Made by a program: the position numbers and the translations under genes. The notes below the pieces were generated by a model. That model did no database searches, had not been told where the DNA came from, and saw nothing but the letters and a program-made list of their open reading frames with translations. DNA of 64,000 nt from Isotricha intestinalis. Taxonomy: Eukaryota > Ciliophora > Litostomatea > Vestibuliferida > Isotrichidae. The stretch spans positions 62,001-126,000 of the forward strand of contig JAJJLU010000331.1 in assembly GCA_023807065.1 (NCBI GenBank), in the 5' to 3' direction. Every line of letters begins with the position of its first letter. Position 1 is the stretch's first letter. Positions 1 to 10,658 of this stretch are shown piece after piece.

Positions 1-2
1 AA

Positions 3-1808
3 GAAAATGAAAGGAATGAATTAGCTTTTGAAATAGTACATAATACAAAAGAAACAGCAAGAAATACTTTTTTATCTAATTTAAATAGTAGAAAAGTAGA
101 TAAATTAATAAAACAATTTACTATAAATGTTGATGAATGTAATGATAATGCTCAAAAAAATTTAAATAAAATATTAGATGATATTACAAAATGTAAACAT
201 AGTATTGAAATTCATAAAAAAAAAAATGAAATGTTAATTGAACAATTAGCAGAAATAAATAATTCTTGTAAAAACATTGAAAATGAATTAAGAAATAAAA
301 ATGAAGATATTAATAAATTACAAATTAAATTTGAAAAATTTACTCAAATTAAACCAATTTTTGAAGAATTAATTAGAAGTTTTCCTGATGAAGAACCTAA
401 AGATTTGATTACTGGAATTAAAAATTCTATTGATCCTAATGTTAAAAAAATATATCAAATTGATAATTTAAATGATAAATTAGATTTACTTGAAAAAGAT
501 GAATTAACTGAAAAAGAAAAGATGACAAAAACAGAAAATGAATTATTAGGAAAAATAAATGAAATTAAAATGGATGTTACAGCAAAAACTGAAAAATATA
601 AAAAAGAAATTGATGAATTAGAAGAAGAATTAAAAATATTTCAAAATTATCAAAAAGAAAATGTTAGAATAAGAAATTTATTATATAATTTATTTCTAGA
701 TATAATAACAAAAATTCCAAAAGAAAAATATAATTCTTTTGTAAAAGATTATGGAAAAGATCCTTCAAAAAAAGAAATTTTTGATGCAGAAGTATTTAAT
801 AATGATAAATTTGTTGTTTTACTTCAAAATACAATATTAAAAAACCCAACAAAAAGTAGAGGAAGTTTATTATTAAGACAAACTATAGCTTATTCAAATA
901 TGATGATAAGAAAATATTTTGAAAAAAAAGATTCATATAGATATGATCCAGTAACAACATTTAGAGAATTAAAAAATTTATTTGATAAAAAACAATTTGA
1001 TTTATATAAATTAGGTTGTTTAATTCAAAATTTAAAAACAAATCAACATAATAATAAACAAATAATCGCTGAATTAAAAAATGAACTGAAAATGTCAAAA
1101 TTAAAATTTTTATCTTTAAAGAAAAAAGCAGAAAGACAATTTAGAGTTGAAAAAGTTTCAAATCAAGGTAGAAAAAGGCATTTTAGTGCAAGAACAAAAT
1201 TTAAAAAAAAACAATTACCTTTATTAAACAATAATATGAGGCCTAGTACTTCAATGGATCCAAAGAAAAAATTTTTCATAACTACTACAAATAAAAAATA
1301 TAATAAAAATGAAAATAATAAAAATGATAATGTTAAAGAAGAAGAAACAAAAGATATTAAATCAATTGATGAAGAATCTTCTGATAATGAAGAATCTGAT
1401 TTTTCTTCAAATGAAGAAGAAGAAGAAAGCAAAGAAGAAAGTTCAAATTTAGTTTTAGAAGATGAAAGTGTTGATCAAAAAGAAATTAAAAGATTTAGAG
1501 ATTTAAAAATAAGTAAAAATAGAGATAAATTAATTAGAAGTAATGGTTTTAAAGGTATGGATAATATTATTTCAGGTTTAAAAAATTTAGCTGATAGAAC
1601 TAATAGAATATTATATTATAAAACTCAAACTAATTTCAGTGAGAAAAAAACTTCTGATAGTTTAAATAATAAGAAAGATACTTTAAGTTCAAGTAATTTT
1701 AACTCTTTAAGAGATAAAAAAATTGATGAACATGAAAAAATTTATAATAAACTTTCTCAAGATGTTATGTCTAAATTAAATAAAATGATTACTGAAGTTA
1801 AAAAATAA
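3..1808 (+). CDS. Coiled-coil protein, 5' end cut off by window edge
   Basis: I do not recognise the family. The frame is open from base 3, well before the first visible ATG at 231, and reads as ordinary Lys/Glu/Asn-rich coiled coil, so the true start lies left of the window. About 601 residues are visible. The first 215 or so are heptad-like coiled coil; a more globular stretch follows around residues 220-330 (aromatics and KNPTKSRGSL-like sequence), then a second short helix, a basic stretch and a strongly acidic Ser/Glu run at about 445-482. The C-terminus is again helical. A cytoskeletal, basal-body or ciliary structural role would fit this architecture, but that is inference. The next gene on the same strand starts about 100 bases downstream. 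Confidence 0.75.
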   Translation, partial: ENERNELAFEIVHNTKETARNTFLSNLNSRKVDKLIKQFTINVDECNDNAQKNLNKILDDITKCKHSIEIHKKKNEMLIEQLAEINNSCKNIENELRNKNEDINKLQIKFEKFTQIKPIFEELIRSFPDEEPKDLITGIKNSIDPNVKKIYQIDNLNDKLDLLEKDELTEKEKMTKTENELLGKINEIKMDVTAKTEKYKKEIDELEEELKIFQNYQKENVRIRNLLYNLFLDIITKIPKEKYNSFVKDYGKDPSKKEIFDAEVFNNDKFVVLLQNTILKNPTKSRGSLLLRQTIAYSNMMIRKYFEKKDSYRYDPVTTFRELKNLFDKKQFDLYKLGCLIQNLKTNQHNNKQIIAELKNELKMSKLKFLSLKKKAERQFRVEKVSNQGRKRHFSARTKFKKKQLPLLNNNMRPSTSMDPKKKFFITTTNKKYNKNENNKNDNVKEEETKDIKSIDEESSDNEESDFSSNEEEEESKEESSNLVLEDESVDQKEIKRFRDLKISKNRDKLIRSNGFKGMDNIISGLKNLADRTNRILYYKTQTNFSEKKTSDSLNNKKDTLSSSNFNSLRDKKIDEHEKIYNKLSQDVMSKLNKMITEVKK

Positions 1809-1912
1809 ATTAAATTTGAAAAAAAAATACTAAAAATCAATAATACTTATTTTAAATTTTTTTATAACTTAAATATTTTTACATTAATTTTCATATTATT
1901 ATTCTAAAATAA

Positions 1913-3394
1913 ATGGATTCACCAAAAGAAATTTTAGATTCAAAATATATTCTTTTATCTAAAATAGGAAGTGGAGGAACTGCAGAAGTTTATTTATCTC
2001 AAGACATAAAAAATAATAATATATCAGCAACAAAAATACAAAATAAAGAAGAAGAAGAAGGAAAAGAAAAAAAAGGAAATATATTTAAAGCAGAATCTGA
2101 AATATTAAATTCAATTAAAAATGAAAATATTGTTAATATAATAGATTATGGTGAAGGTTCAATAGAAAATGAAAAAGGAGAAAAAGGGGAAAAATATCCT
2201 TATTTAACTTTAGAATATGCTGAAAAAGGAGATTTATTTAATTATATTTATTTTCCTAAAAAAGGTTTTAATGAAGAATTAGGAAAAATAATTTTCAAAG
2301 AAATTTTAAATGGAGTTAAAGCATGTCATGATAATAATATAGTTCATAGAGATTTAAAATTAGAAAATATATTATTGACTGATGAATTTAAAGTAAAAAT
2401 AGCAGATTTTGGTTTTGCTATTAAAATTAAAGATAATGAAAAATTAAAAACTATTTTAGGAACTCCTACTTATCAAGCTCCTGAAATATTATTAAAAAAA
2501 CCTTATGATGGAATTAAAGTTGATATCTTTTCTTTAGGAGTTATATTATTTATTTTAGTCACTGGAATTAAACCTTTTGAAAATCCTTTTGGAAAAGATA
2601 AATTTTATAAATTTATTTTAAAAAAACAATTTGCTGAATATTGGAAACTTATTAAAAATTATAATGTTGATGTTGATAATTTAAGTAATGATTTCAAGCA
2701 ATTATTTATTAAAATGATATTATTTAATCCTTCTGATAGACCAAGTTTAGATGAAATAATAAATTCAAATTGGATGAAAAGTGATTTATCTAAATCAAAT
2801 GAAGTTTTAGAAGAATTTAAAATTAGAGAAAATTTGGTTACAAAAAATTTAAAAAGTACATATGGTATTTCTTCCTCAAGTGTAAATAAAAATAGATTGA
2901 GAAGTAAAAAGAAACAGAAAATGAATATTAACCTTAATAAAATTAAAAAATATTTTAATGAAAATATTAATGTTCCAAATGCTGAAAAAAATAAAGGTTA
3001 TAATCAAATTTATACAATTAATAATAAAAATCTTTCTCCTTTTGATTTTATGAATTGTTTATGTCATTTAATTTTAGAAAGAATAGATTCAGTTGAAGAA
3101 ATAATACCAAATAAAAATTATTTAAGATTTAATGTTGTCTTTAAAGAAATAAAAGAAGAAGAAGTAAAAGAAGATGAAAATAATGAAGAAGAAATTGAAG
3201 GAATGAATATTGAAGTTGTAAGAGAAAAATGTAATATACAAGTTAATTTTTATGAAGATAAAATTGAAAATAAAAATATTATTGTTTTTAAGAAAATTAA
3301 TGGAGATAAGTTTGAATTTTATGACAATGTACAAAAAATAAAAGATATAATTTTTAATTTATTGGATAGCAAATTGGATTTTGAATATGCTTAA
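1913..3394 (+). CDS. Serine/threonine protein kinase, CAMK/SNF1-like
   Basis: Protein kinase, 493 residues, with the catalytic domain at about 11-287. Visible motifs are the glycine loop GSGGTAEV (19-26), the ATP lysine in ATKI (K41), αC glutamate near residue 61, catalytic VHRDLKLEN (144-152), DFGFA (165-169) and QAPE (188-191), so it should be active. The catalytic loop ending LKLEN and the compact shape resemble the CAMK group (SNF1/AMPK, MARK, CIPK). The 200-residue tail contains LSPFDFMNCL near residue 376 followed by an alternating β/α region, which could be a KA1/NAF-type regulatory module; this is an inference from pattern only. An acidic Glu-rich linker interrupts that tail. ATG at 1913 directly precedes the kinase domain. 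Substrate unknown. Confidence 0.85.
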   Translation: MDSPKEILDSKYILLSKIGSGGTAEVYLSQDIKNNNISATKIQNKEEEEGKEKKGNIFKAESEILNSIKNENIVNIIDYGEGSIENEKGEKGEKYPYLTLEYAEKGDLFNYIYFPKKGFNEELGKIIFKEILNGVKACHDNNIVHRDLKLENILLTDEFKVKIADFGFAIKIKDNEKLKTILGTPTYQAPEILLKKPYDGIKVDIFSLGVILFILVTGIKPFENPFGKDKFYKFILKKQFAEYWKLIKNYNVDVDNLSNDFKQLFIKMILFNPSDRPSLDEIINSNWMKSDLSKSNEVLEEFKIRENLVTKNLKSTYGISSSSVNKNRLRSKKKQKMNINLNKIKKYFNENINVPNAEKNKGYNQIYTINNKNLSPFDFMNCLCHLILERIDSVEEIIPNKNYLRFNVVFKEIKEEEVKEDENNEEEIEGMNIEVVREKCNIQVNFYEDKIENKNIIVFKKINGDKFEFYDNVQKIKDIIFNLLDSKLDFEYA

Positions 3395-3827
3395 TTTATT
3401 TTTTATTTATTAAAAATTTATTTTCAGAATTTTTCAAAAATTTGTTATTTTTTTAAATAAAAAGATTAATTCCATTAATTATTTAAATGTTGATTATTAA
3501 GAAAGATAATTTATTAATTAATGATAAAATAAGTTAATTTTATAGAAAATTATCATACAATTCGATTGTTAAATTGTAAATAATAATTTTAATAAATACA
3601 TTATTTGATTAAAGTTTTAAAAAAATAAATATTAATATATTAAAATAAACTATAATACATTCAGAATATTTATTTTTTTTCTTTTTTAAGATTTAAACTT
3701 CTACATCTCTTAAAATATTAATAAATTTTTTCTTTTATGCTATAAAATATAATTAATTTTATTCATATTTATATATAAATCAAAATCCATTTGATAATAA
3801 AAACCTAAAATAAAAATTAATGAATTT
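3395..3827. other. Intergenic gap between two converging genes
   Basis: About 430 bases of very AT-rich DNA between the 3' ends of the kinase and the CDPK gene. I see no coding pattern, RNA gene or clear repeat in it. It should hold the 3' untranslated regions and polyadenylation signals of both genes. Confidence 0.5.
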
Positions 3828-5351
3828 TTAAATATTAACTTTTTCAATAGTAATTGATTTAGATCTTAATCTTTTAATATTTTCTTGTTCAAAATTATTT
3901 GCAAGAACCAAAGTTTTAAATTGTTCAAAATTAATTTTTTTTAATTTCCTTTTATTAAAATAATCAATTAATCCCATTTCATCAACTTGAACATTATTAG
4001 ATTTTAAAGCAGCAATAATGGAATCAGCGGTAATATGACCTTCATCATAAATATCAAAATATTTAAAAGCAGATAATAATTTATCATCTTTATACATTTT
4101 CAAAGAAGAAATAGTACCAGCTAAAAATTCAGAATAATTTACTTTACCATCAGAATGAAAATCTAAAGCATTAAATATATTTTTTAATTCTTGTTCTGAA
4201 GCTTCAATTTGTAAATCTTCGAAAATTTTTGGAATTTCCTCATATTCAATTTCTCCAGAATTATCTTTATCTATTATTTCAAAAGCTTTTTTTAATTTTA
4301 ATAATTCTTTATCATTAGATAATTTAGCCAAATAATAAAAAGTTTCTTTTTGTAAAATATTAGTATATTGAAAATTTTGTAATGAATCAATAATATCTTG
4401 ATCAATAATCCTATAATCATTTTTATTATCTTCAAACATAGAAAACCATTTATGTTGTAAAGCACTTTCAACAGAAATTCTTTTTTTATAATCTTTAACT
4501 AAAATTTTTTTAATTAAATCTTTTAATTCATTAGAGCATTTACTTTTTTCAAGAGATTTCTTATCATATTTTCCTTTTAAAATTTTATCAAATACTCCTT
4601 CTTTATCTCTAGCTCTAAAAGGTTGTTTCCCAGTAACCATAACATAAATAATAACACCAATACTCCACATATCACTTTCATAAACAAAATTACCATGAAT
4701 CATTTCTGGTGCCATATAATATGGAGTTCCTACTCTTCTATTATCATTTTTTGCATTTTTTTGTATTGATAAACCAAAATCTATTATTTTTAAAGCATCA
4801 AAATCTCCTGGAACTGAAAATAGTATATTTTCTGGTTTAATATCTCTATGAATTATATTATTATGATGAAGGAATAATACCGCTTTTAATAAACATGTTA
4901 TTATTTGACATATTTCTTTTTCAGTAAACTTGAAATATTTTTTATTTGTTAAAAGTTTAAATAAATTATATCCTGGGATATATTCCATTACAATATGAAT
5001 ATAAAAATCATCTTCATATGTTTCAAAATATTTTACAATATTTGGATGATCTAAGCTACGTAAAATTTCTACTTCTCTTTCTATACTTTCTAAAGAATGC
5101 TTATTGAAAAAATCTTTTTTTAAAGTTTTAATTGCGTATCTTAAACTTTTACATTCTCTATCTATATATAATCTTACTTTTCCAAAAGCTCCACTTCCTA
5201 ACATTTGAATATATTCATATTTTTTTTTATAATTTTGTTGTTTTGATATTTTCCCTAATATAATTGAAGAGTTACGATGACTACTTTCAGAAGTACTTTT
5301 TGCACTTTCTGCTTCCATTACTTCTTGATTTCCACAACAAACATTTCCCAT
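3828..5351 (-). CDS. Calcium-dependent protein kinase (CDPK)
   Basis: A 507-residue CDPK: Ca2+ binding to the C-terminal calmodulin-like region releases the kinase. The start MGNVCCG is a classic N-myristoylation plus palmitoylation signal, predicting membrane attachment, and fixes the start. Kinase domain at 45-303: GSGAFGKV loop (52-59), K74, HRD (168-170), DFG (191-193), APE (214-216). An autoinhibitory junction follows at about 304-350. EF hands at 361-372 (DKDNSGEIEYEE, canonical), 397-408 (DFHSDGKVNYSE, canonical), 433-444 (DIYDEGHITADS, lacks a good position-12 acid) and 463-474 (degenerate, Lys-rich), so probably only the N-lobe pair binds calcium strongly. CDPKs occur in plants and alveolates and are absent from animals and fungi; this is the best single lineage marker in the window. 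The 5' side shares a 540-base divergent gap with the next gene. Confidence 0.95.
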   Translation of the reverse strand: MGNVCCGNQEVMEAESAKSTSESSHRNSSIILGKISKQQNYKKKYEYIQMLGSGAFGKVRLYIDRECKSLRYAIKTLKKDFFNKHSLESIEREVEILRSLDHPNIVKYFETYEDDFYIHIVMEYIPGYNLFKLLTNKKYFKFTEKEICQIITCLLKAVLFLHHNNIIHRDIKPENILFSVPGDFDALKIIDFGLSIQKNAKNDNRRVGTPYYMAPEMIHGNFVYESDMWSIGVIIYVMVTGKQPFRARDKEGVFDKILKGKYDKKSLEKSKCSNELKDLIKKILVKDYKKRISVESALQHKWFSMFEDNKNDYRIIDQDIIDSLQNFQYTNILQKETFYYLAKLSNDKELLKLKKAFEIIDKDNSGEIEYEEIPKIFEDLQIEASEQELKNIFNALDFHSDGKVNYSEFLAGTISSLKMYKDDKLLSAFKYFDIYDEGHITADSIIAALKSNNVQVDEMGLIDYFNKRKLKKINFEQFKTLVLANNFEQENIKRLRSKSITIEKVNI

Positions 5352-5894
5352 TTTTTTATTATTTTTATATATTTTTTACTTTTTTTTTAATAAAGCAAAA
5401 TTTGTTATATTTTTTTTGTTTCTTTTAGATAAGGTTTTTAAGGATAAATAATTGTTATTCTATTATTTTCAAATAGTTTTTTTATTTTAAAATTATGGTC
5501 TTATTTTAGGCATTTTTAAAGTTTAAAGATATATTATTTCATTATTTATTTAATTCAAAAAACTTTTTAAATTCAATAAAAATTATGAAGATTTTAATGA
5601 AATAGGAACATTATTTGTTGATGTTTTGTTGCTTTGTTTATTTAAGAGATTAAAACCTGAATTTTCCTTTATTTCTTAATTTTTTTATATATTTTTTAAT
5701 TTAACTTTCAATAGATTTTAATTCATATTAAATAAAAAGTATTGATATACTGCTGCTTTTATAATACAAATTAATAATTATTTTATAATTATTATTAATT
5801 ATTTTTCAATTATTAATCTTTATTTTTTCAATGAAAAAACATTGCATAGAATAAATATTTCATTTTTTTATTTAAATGATAAATATATAAAAAA
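5352..5894. other. Divergent promoter region
   Basis: This 543-base gap lies between two genes transcribed away from each other, so it must contain both promoters. No recognisable motif stands out from the AT-rich background. A 27-codon open stretch on the minus strand near 5580-5670 has no ATG and is not called as a gene. Confidence 0.45.
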
Positions 5895-7568
5895 ATGTAT
5901 AATCCAAAAATAATTCTTCGTTTATTAAATGAACCTAATCTTTTTTCAAATCAAAAATTATTAAAAGAAAATTCTAATCTTTCAATTAACAATGGTAATG
6001 ATTTATTAATTGATTTAAATCAATCATTATTAACAAATAGCTCTAAATTAAATAATAATAATATAAAAAATACAAATATTACATCAAATTCAAATACAAA
6101 TATTTTTAGAAATATAGATTTAAAAATTTCAATTACCAAAGCAATAAATAATCCTTTAATTAAACCTGAAAATTTAATATTATTAATATATATAGATGAT
6201 AAATTTAAGATACTTCATGATAAAAATATATTTCCATTTAATTATAATCAATGTGAAACAACTTTAATAAATAATAGTAATAATACAAGTGTCTTAAACA
6301 GTGAAATGAGAAGCATTGACAATAAAAATATAAAAAAAAACCAATCTTTTTGTTCTTTAGTTAATAACCAAAACAACAACATTAATAATAATAATAATAT
6401 AATTATTTATTATAAACTTTGTAATTTATTACAAAAAGTAACAGTAGATATTTATCAATATGAAACAGAAAGAATATTTTTTAATTTACCTTTATCTTGT
6501 TCTATTTATATGTTAAAAGTTTTAATTTTTAAAAATCTTCATTTAAACACTAATGATTTAGAAAAAAATTTCAATATTCATGGAACAGGATTTACTGATT
6601 TAAAAGGAAATATTTGTAAAGCTTTGACAAATAGAAAATTTGATGAAAATATATTAATACTTGAAATTCGTAAATATTATCAATTAGATAATAATAAGAT
6701 TATAAATTTAATTATGATTGAAAAATCTCCTAATCAATGTAATATTGGGTTAAATTTTAAATTTAATAATTTAAAAAATTTTTATCTTTCAGATAACTTT
6801 GAACATGATACACAAAATTTTCGTTGTGTAATAAATGGCTTTAATTTATATATTTATTGTTATAATTCTTCTTGTAAAATTTATAAATCCTATTTTATAG
6901 TCAATAAAGCTTATGGAGTTTTTGATATATTTCCTTGTTTAAATTATATAAAATGTCCTTTTTGCAATTCAGATAAAATTATTTTAAAAAATATTGGAAT
7001 GGTTAATGCAAAATGGTTATATAGAGGATTTTTAAAACAATCAAAGATTGCAAAAATAAATGGAGATGGATTAACTATAATGAATAATAAATTATATAAA
7101 ATTGATGAAATTAATTTTAATGAACAGTTTTATTCTTTATTATTTGAAGTGGAATTTTATCAAAGTAACTTACAAAAGAAACAAAGATATAATACTATTA
7201 CTAATGAAAAAGATCACTCAAGAAAAAATATAACAAATTTAATGAATAATGAAGAAAATATTGATAAATTAGATTTTAATGATATTAATTTAGAACAAAA
7301 ATATTTAACAAAAGGGAATAATGGAGTTAATATTAAAAAAGAATATACTTTTCAAAAAATAAATCCTAAAAATAATACATTCAATGATATTGAAAATGAA
7401 AATAACAATGATAAAGAATTATTAACATTATTCCCTAATGAAAATAAAGTGAAAAGTGTTACTCATAATATAAAAAAAGAAAATATTTTCAACATTAAAA
7501 TAGATAATCAAAAAGAACAATGTTGCTTAGATTGCATTGAAACAAGTAGCACATGCTTTATATGGTAA
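5895..7568 (+). CDS. Ubiquitin-like fold and Cys4 zinc-site protein
   Basis: A 557-residue protein of unknown function. After an Asn/Ser-rich N-terminal third there is a stretch at about 183-255 (VDIYQYETERIFFNLPLSCSI start) with the alternating β-strand, helix and gly-rich turn pattern of a ubiquitin-like β-grasp domain. A compact Cys-rich region follows at about 315-375: a CYNSSC pair, then KCPFC, which could bind one zinc ion, and a short IGMVNAKWLYRG motif after it. The C-terminal 150 residues are Asn/Lys-rich and end QCCLDCIETSSTCFIW, with a terminal C-F-I-W that resembles a CaaX box but with an atypical last residue. The domain names are pattern-based inferences. ATG at 5895 is the first in the frame. 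Confidence 0.65.
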   Translation: MYNPKIILRLLNEPNLFSNQKLLKENSNLSINNGNDLLIDLNQSLLTNSSKLNNNNIKNTNITSNSNTNIFRNIDLKISITKAINNPLIKPENLILLIYIDDKFKILHDKNIFPFNYNQCETTLINNSNNTSVLNSEMRSIDNKNIKKNQSFCSLVNNQNNNINNNNNIIIYYKLCNLLQKVTVDIYQYETERIFFNLPLSCSIYMLKVLIFKNLHLNTNDLEKNFNIHGTGFTDLKGNICKALTNRKFDENILILEIRKYYQLDNNKIINLIMIEKSPNQCNIGLNFKFNNLKNFYLSDNFEHDTQNFRCVINGFNLYIYCYNSSCKIYKSYFIVNKAYGVFDIFPCLNYIKCPFCNSDKIILKNIGMVNAKWLYRGFLKQSKIAKINGDGLTIMNNKLYKIDEINFNEQFYSLLFEVEFYQSNLQKKQRYNTITNEKDHSRKNITNLMNNEENIDKLDFNDINLEQKYLTKGNNGVNIKKEYTFQKINPKNNTFNDIENENNNDKELLTLFPNENKVKSVTHNIKKENIFNIKIDNQKEQCCLDCIETSSTCFIW

Positions 7569-7724
7569 TTATATAAAGATAAATGAATTGGTAGTATATG
7601 TAAATTTTTAAAATGTATTTATAAATCATTAATTCAATTAATATAAGATTATTAATTATAAGTCTTTATTAATTAATATATTAACATTTTAAAATACCTA
7701 CTTAAGATAATTACCAGTTATATA

Positions 7725-10658
7725 TTAAATTTTATTAAAATATTCATCTACAATAGAAAGAGGAATTCCTTGTAAATTAATTTTTGAATCTGCATTAATA
7801 TCTAAGTTTTTATTATAATCATAATCTTTAAAAAAACATTTTTCTTCTGCATCATAAAATAAAATTCCATCATCAATAGTTTCTTTTTTATTCTTATTAT
7901 TTTTTTCATAATAAAAATTAAAAGCATTTTCCTTTGTGAATTTATCATTTAAATTCATCCAATCTTTATTTTGTCCTTCTGATAAATCTGATTTAAAAGT
8001 TTCAAGAGTAAAATCATCTAATACTTCAAATTCATTATTTTTTAAATTTGGATATACAAAATTATTGATAGAATCAATATCATTTTCATCTATAACAAAA
8101 GATGATATTTTAAATTTTATTTCTGGTCTTTTAATAGGGATTGAATTAGATTTATTTTTAATTTTTAAATCCTTTTTTAATTTAGTAAATTTTTTCATAT
8201 GATTTAAAACATTTGTTGCATTTTTATGTTTATTTGCAGTATTATAAACTTTATTTGAATTATATGACTGTTTATTTATCATTAAACTATTTCTAATCTT
8301 TTTTATATTTTCATTTCCATCATTTTCAGCTTTTTCTAAATAAAAATCATTTATTATTGGAGGTTTTTTCCTTATATAATAATTTGAATTCGTAAAAGCT
8401 GAATTTTGATATTTATAATAATATAAACTATTATTAAAAATTTTAAATTGATTATCGTTAAAATTAAAATCATAAAAATTTCTTATTGGAATATTTCCTT
8501 TTACATCAATATAATAAAACATTGGTAAATTTATTTCATAATTAAATTCAACTTCAAATTCAGAATAATTTGAAAATTTATGTTTTACATAATCTCCATA
8601 ATCAAATAAATAATCATATAAATTACTTGTTTCATCAATTTTTTCATTATTTTTTTTATATTCACAAATAGAATTTTTAATATCACTTTTTTTTTCCTTT
8701 AAAAAAATATTATATGGATTAAAAAATATTTTTTCCATATAAACAATTTTTCCTTTATTACTTAAAAAATTACAATTACTAACATCATAAAGTAAATTAC
8801 TAATAATATATCTATTATAAAATTTATCAAAAGAATGATAATTAACATCTTCTAATTTTTTTTTAAAATGTAACAATTCATCAGATTTCATTTCCCATAT
8901 TTGAGGTAATCCAACATTGACTTTATATTTTCCTAAAAATAAATTAATAGCACTTTGTTTATGTTGATCATAGAAAGAATTATTAAAATACCTTTGAAAA
9001 GTATTAAAAATTTCAATAAATTTATCAATAACACCGAAACCAGGTTGAGTATCTTTAATATTTTGTTTATGAGCAAGAGAACCAGCATATTGTTTAGATA
9101 ATTCATGTCCCATTCTTTTATAAATTTCTCCTAAAACTCCATATATTTCTTCTTCATTTTCAGGAAAGTTTGCGTTTACTCCCATTTTTCTTAATTGAAG
9201 AACTAAAACTGCTAATCCTATTATTTTTTGATATACATTTGTTCTATCTATACAATCTACACAATTTGTTCTTATTACCCCATTTTGTAATGATAATCTA
9301 TATAAATTTTTTTGCCTTACTTCTGGAATAAAACAAAAGAAATTTGTTTTTCCTACAAATTTTATTGAATGATCATAATATTTTTTATAATATTTTGGTT
9401 GTTGTCTTTCCTTCTTTAAATCATAATGATAATATAATATTTTATCTTTATTATCATTCATTAATAAATTTATATAATCAATTCCTTGTTTGTAGAATTC
9501 ATTTAATAAAGTTTCTTGTTTTCTATTTAATTCTTCTTTCTTAGTTAAATTACAGACAATACAAGGATGACCATATCTTTCAACAAGAGTAGAAAAATGT
9601 CTTAAAGTAGCATCAAATCTAAAATCAGTTTCTTTTACTTTTATAATAGGATTAGATAATATAGAATTATGATCTTGAAACCAATATATAGGCACAGAAC
9701 CTCTAATATGAATAAAAGAAGATATTATAGGTCTATCTGAGAAAGTAGTAGATAATTCTTCTAATATTTGTTCTGTTTCTACTTCATTTGCAACATTACC
9801 ATCATTATTTATTCCTCTTTTTAAATATCTTGTTCCTGCATAATGTCTACTTCTTCTTGCTAATACTGTTATTAAAAATCTTAATCCAAATGTATTACAT
9901 TCTACTTGCTCAAAAAATCCATATATGAAATAACATATCCATCCTTTATTTAAAATACAATTATAAAATTCTTTTATATGATAATAATTCCACATAAAAT
10001 AATATGAGTTTAGTTTTTTAAAGGATAATTTCCCTTTTTTATTTTGAAATTTTTGTTTGTAATGTGGGATTAATTCGTTTTTTAAGTTTTCAATAAAATT
10101 TCTTTGAACTGTTTTTGATAAATCATAAGTATAGGAAAAATATAATTGTTTTGTTAAAGCAAATGATTTAAATAAATCAATATATTTATTTTCCAGAAAT
10201 AAAAAACTATTTTTATCTGGAATATCATAACTAAATAAAGGAATATATTGTAATTTATCTACTCTATAAATAATATTTCTTCCTATTTTTCCTATTTGAG
10301 TACAGTCAGAAGCTACTATTGCATAATAGCCAAAATAGAATTTTATAAAACCAAAAATACAAAAAAAATCAGTTATTTTATGTAAAACTTTTTTCATTTT
10401 TCCTTTATTCCCTAAAATTACTAATAAATCTCGAAGTGATGTCTTATGGTATTTTTTATCACATTCTTGTATTATGTCTTTTAATGTTAATTTTGAATAT
10501 TCTAAAATATTTTCATTTGTGAAATTTAATTTTTTAAATGAAATATAATGATTTGTTTTATGAATATTGTCTTCACCTATAAAAAATATATTTTCTTGAT
10601 TTTCATATATTTTAATTTTATGAATATATTGCATTTTGATTGTAAGTTTAATTGGCAT
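7725..10658 (-). CDS. FIG4: Sac-domain phosphoinositide phosphatase, FIG4/SAC3-type
   Basis: FIG4 removes the 5-phosphate of PI(3,5)P2 and, with PIKfyve/Fab1 and Vac14, controls endolysosome size. The 977-residue protein has the FIG4 layout: an N-terminal β-rich region opening with a FIG4-like YIHKIKIYENQE segment, a Sac catalytic domain, and a long divergent tail. The Sac signature is RTNCVDCIDRTN at about residues 462-474, giving the CX5R(T) catalytic loop intact. Upstream Sac motifs include RSRHYAGTRYLKRG and RGSVPIYWFQD, both near-identical in style to family members. After about residue 620 it becomes Asn/Lys-rich and poorly conserved. Length is close to animal FIG4 (about 900). Two other in-frame Met codons follow the start within 10 residues; the first is kept. 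Neighbouring gene 5895-7568 converges on it. Confidence 0.93.
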   Translation of the reverse strand: MPIKLTIKMQYIHKIKIYENQENIFFIGEDNIHKTNHYISFKKLNFTNENILEYSKLTLKDIIQECDKKYHKTSLRDLLVILGNKGKMKKVLHKITDFFCIFGFIKFYFGYYAIVASDCTQIGKIGRNIIYRVDKLQYIPLFSYDIPDKNSFLFLENKYIDLFKSFALTKQLYFSYTYDLSKTVQRNFIENLKNELIPHYKQKFQNKKGKLSFKKLNSYYFMWNYYHIKEFYNCILNKGWICYFIYGFFEQVECNTFGLRFLITVLARRSRHYAGTRYLKRGINNDGNVANEVETEQILEELSTTFSDRPIISSFIHIRGSVPIYWFQDHNSILSNPIIKVKETDFRFDATLRHFSTLVERYGHPCIVCNLTKKEELNRKQETLLNEFYKQGIDYINLLMNDNKDKILYYHYDLKKERQQPKYYKKYYDHSIKFVGKTNFFCFIPEVRQKNLYRLSLQNGVIRTNCVDCIDRTNVYQKIIGLAVLVLQLRKMGVNANFPENEEEIYGVLGEIYKRMGHELSKQYAGSLAHKQNIKDTQPGFGVIDKFIEIFNTFQRYFNNSFYDQHKQSAINLFLGKYKVNVGLPQIWEMKSDELLHFKKKLEDVNYHSFDKFYNRYIISNLLYDVSNCNFLSNKGKIVYMEKIFFNPYNIFLKEKKSDIKNSICEYKKNNEKIDETSNLYDYLFDYGDYVKHKFSNYSEFEVEFNYEINLPMFYYIDVKGNIPIRNFYDFNFNDNQFKIFNNSLYYYKYQNSAFTNSNYYIRKKPPIINDFYLEKAENDGNENIKKIRNSLMINKQSYNSNKVYNTANKHKNATNVLNHMKKFTKLKKDLKIKNKSNSIPIKRPEIKFKISSFVIDENDIDSINNFVYPNLKNNEFEVLDDFTLETFKSDLSEGQNKDWMNLNDKFTKENAFNFYYEKNNKNKKETIDDGILFYDAEEKCFFKDYDYNKNLDINADSKINLQGIPLSIVDEYFNKI

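Noticed and set aside
5580..5670. Minus-strand open stretch of about 27 codons
   Set aside because: No ATG, short, and positioned in a divergent promoter; not enough to call a gene or relic.
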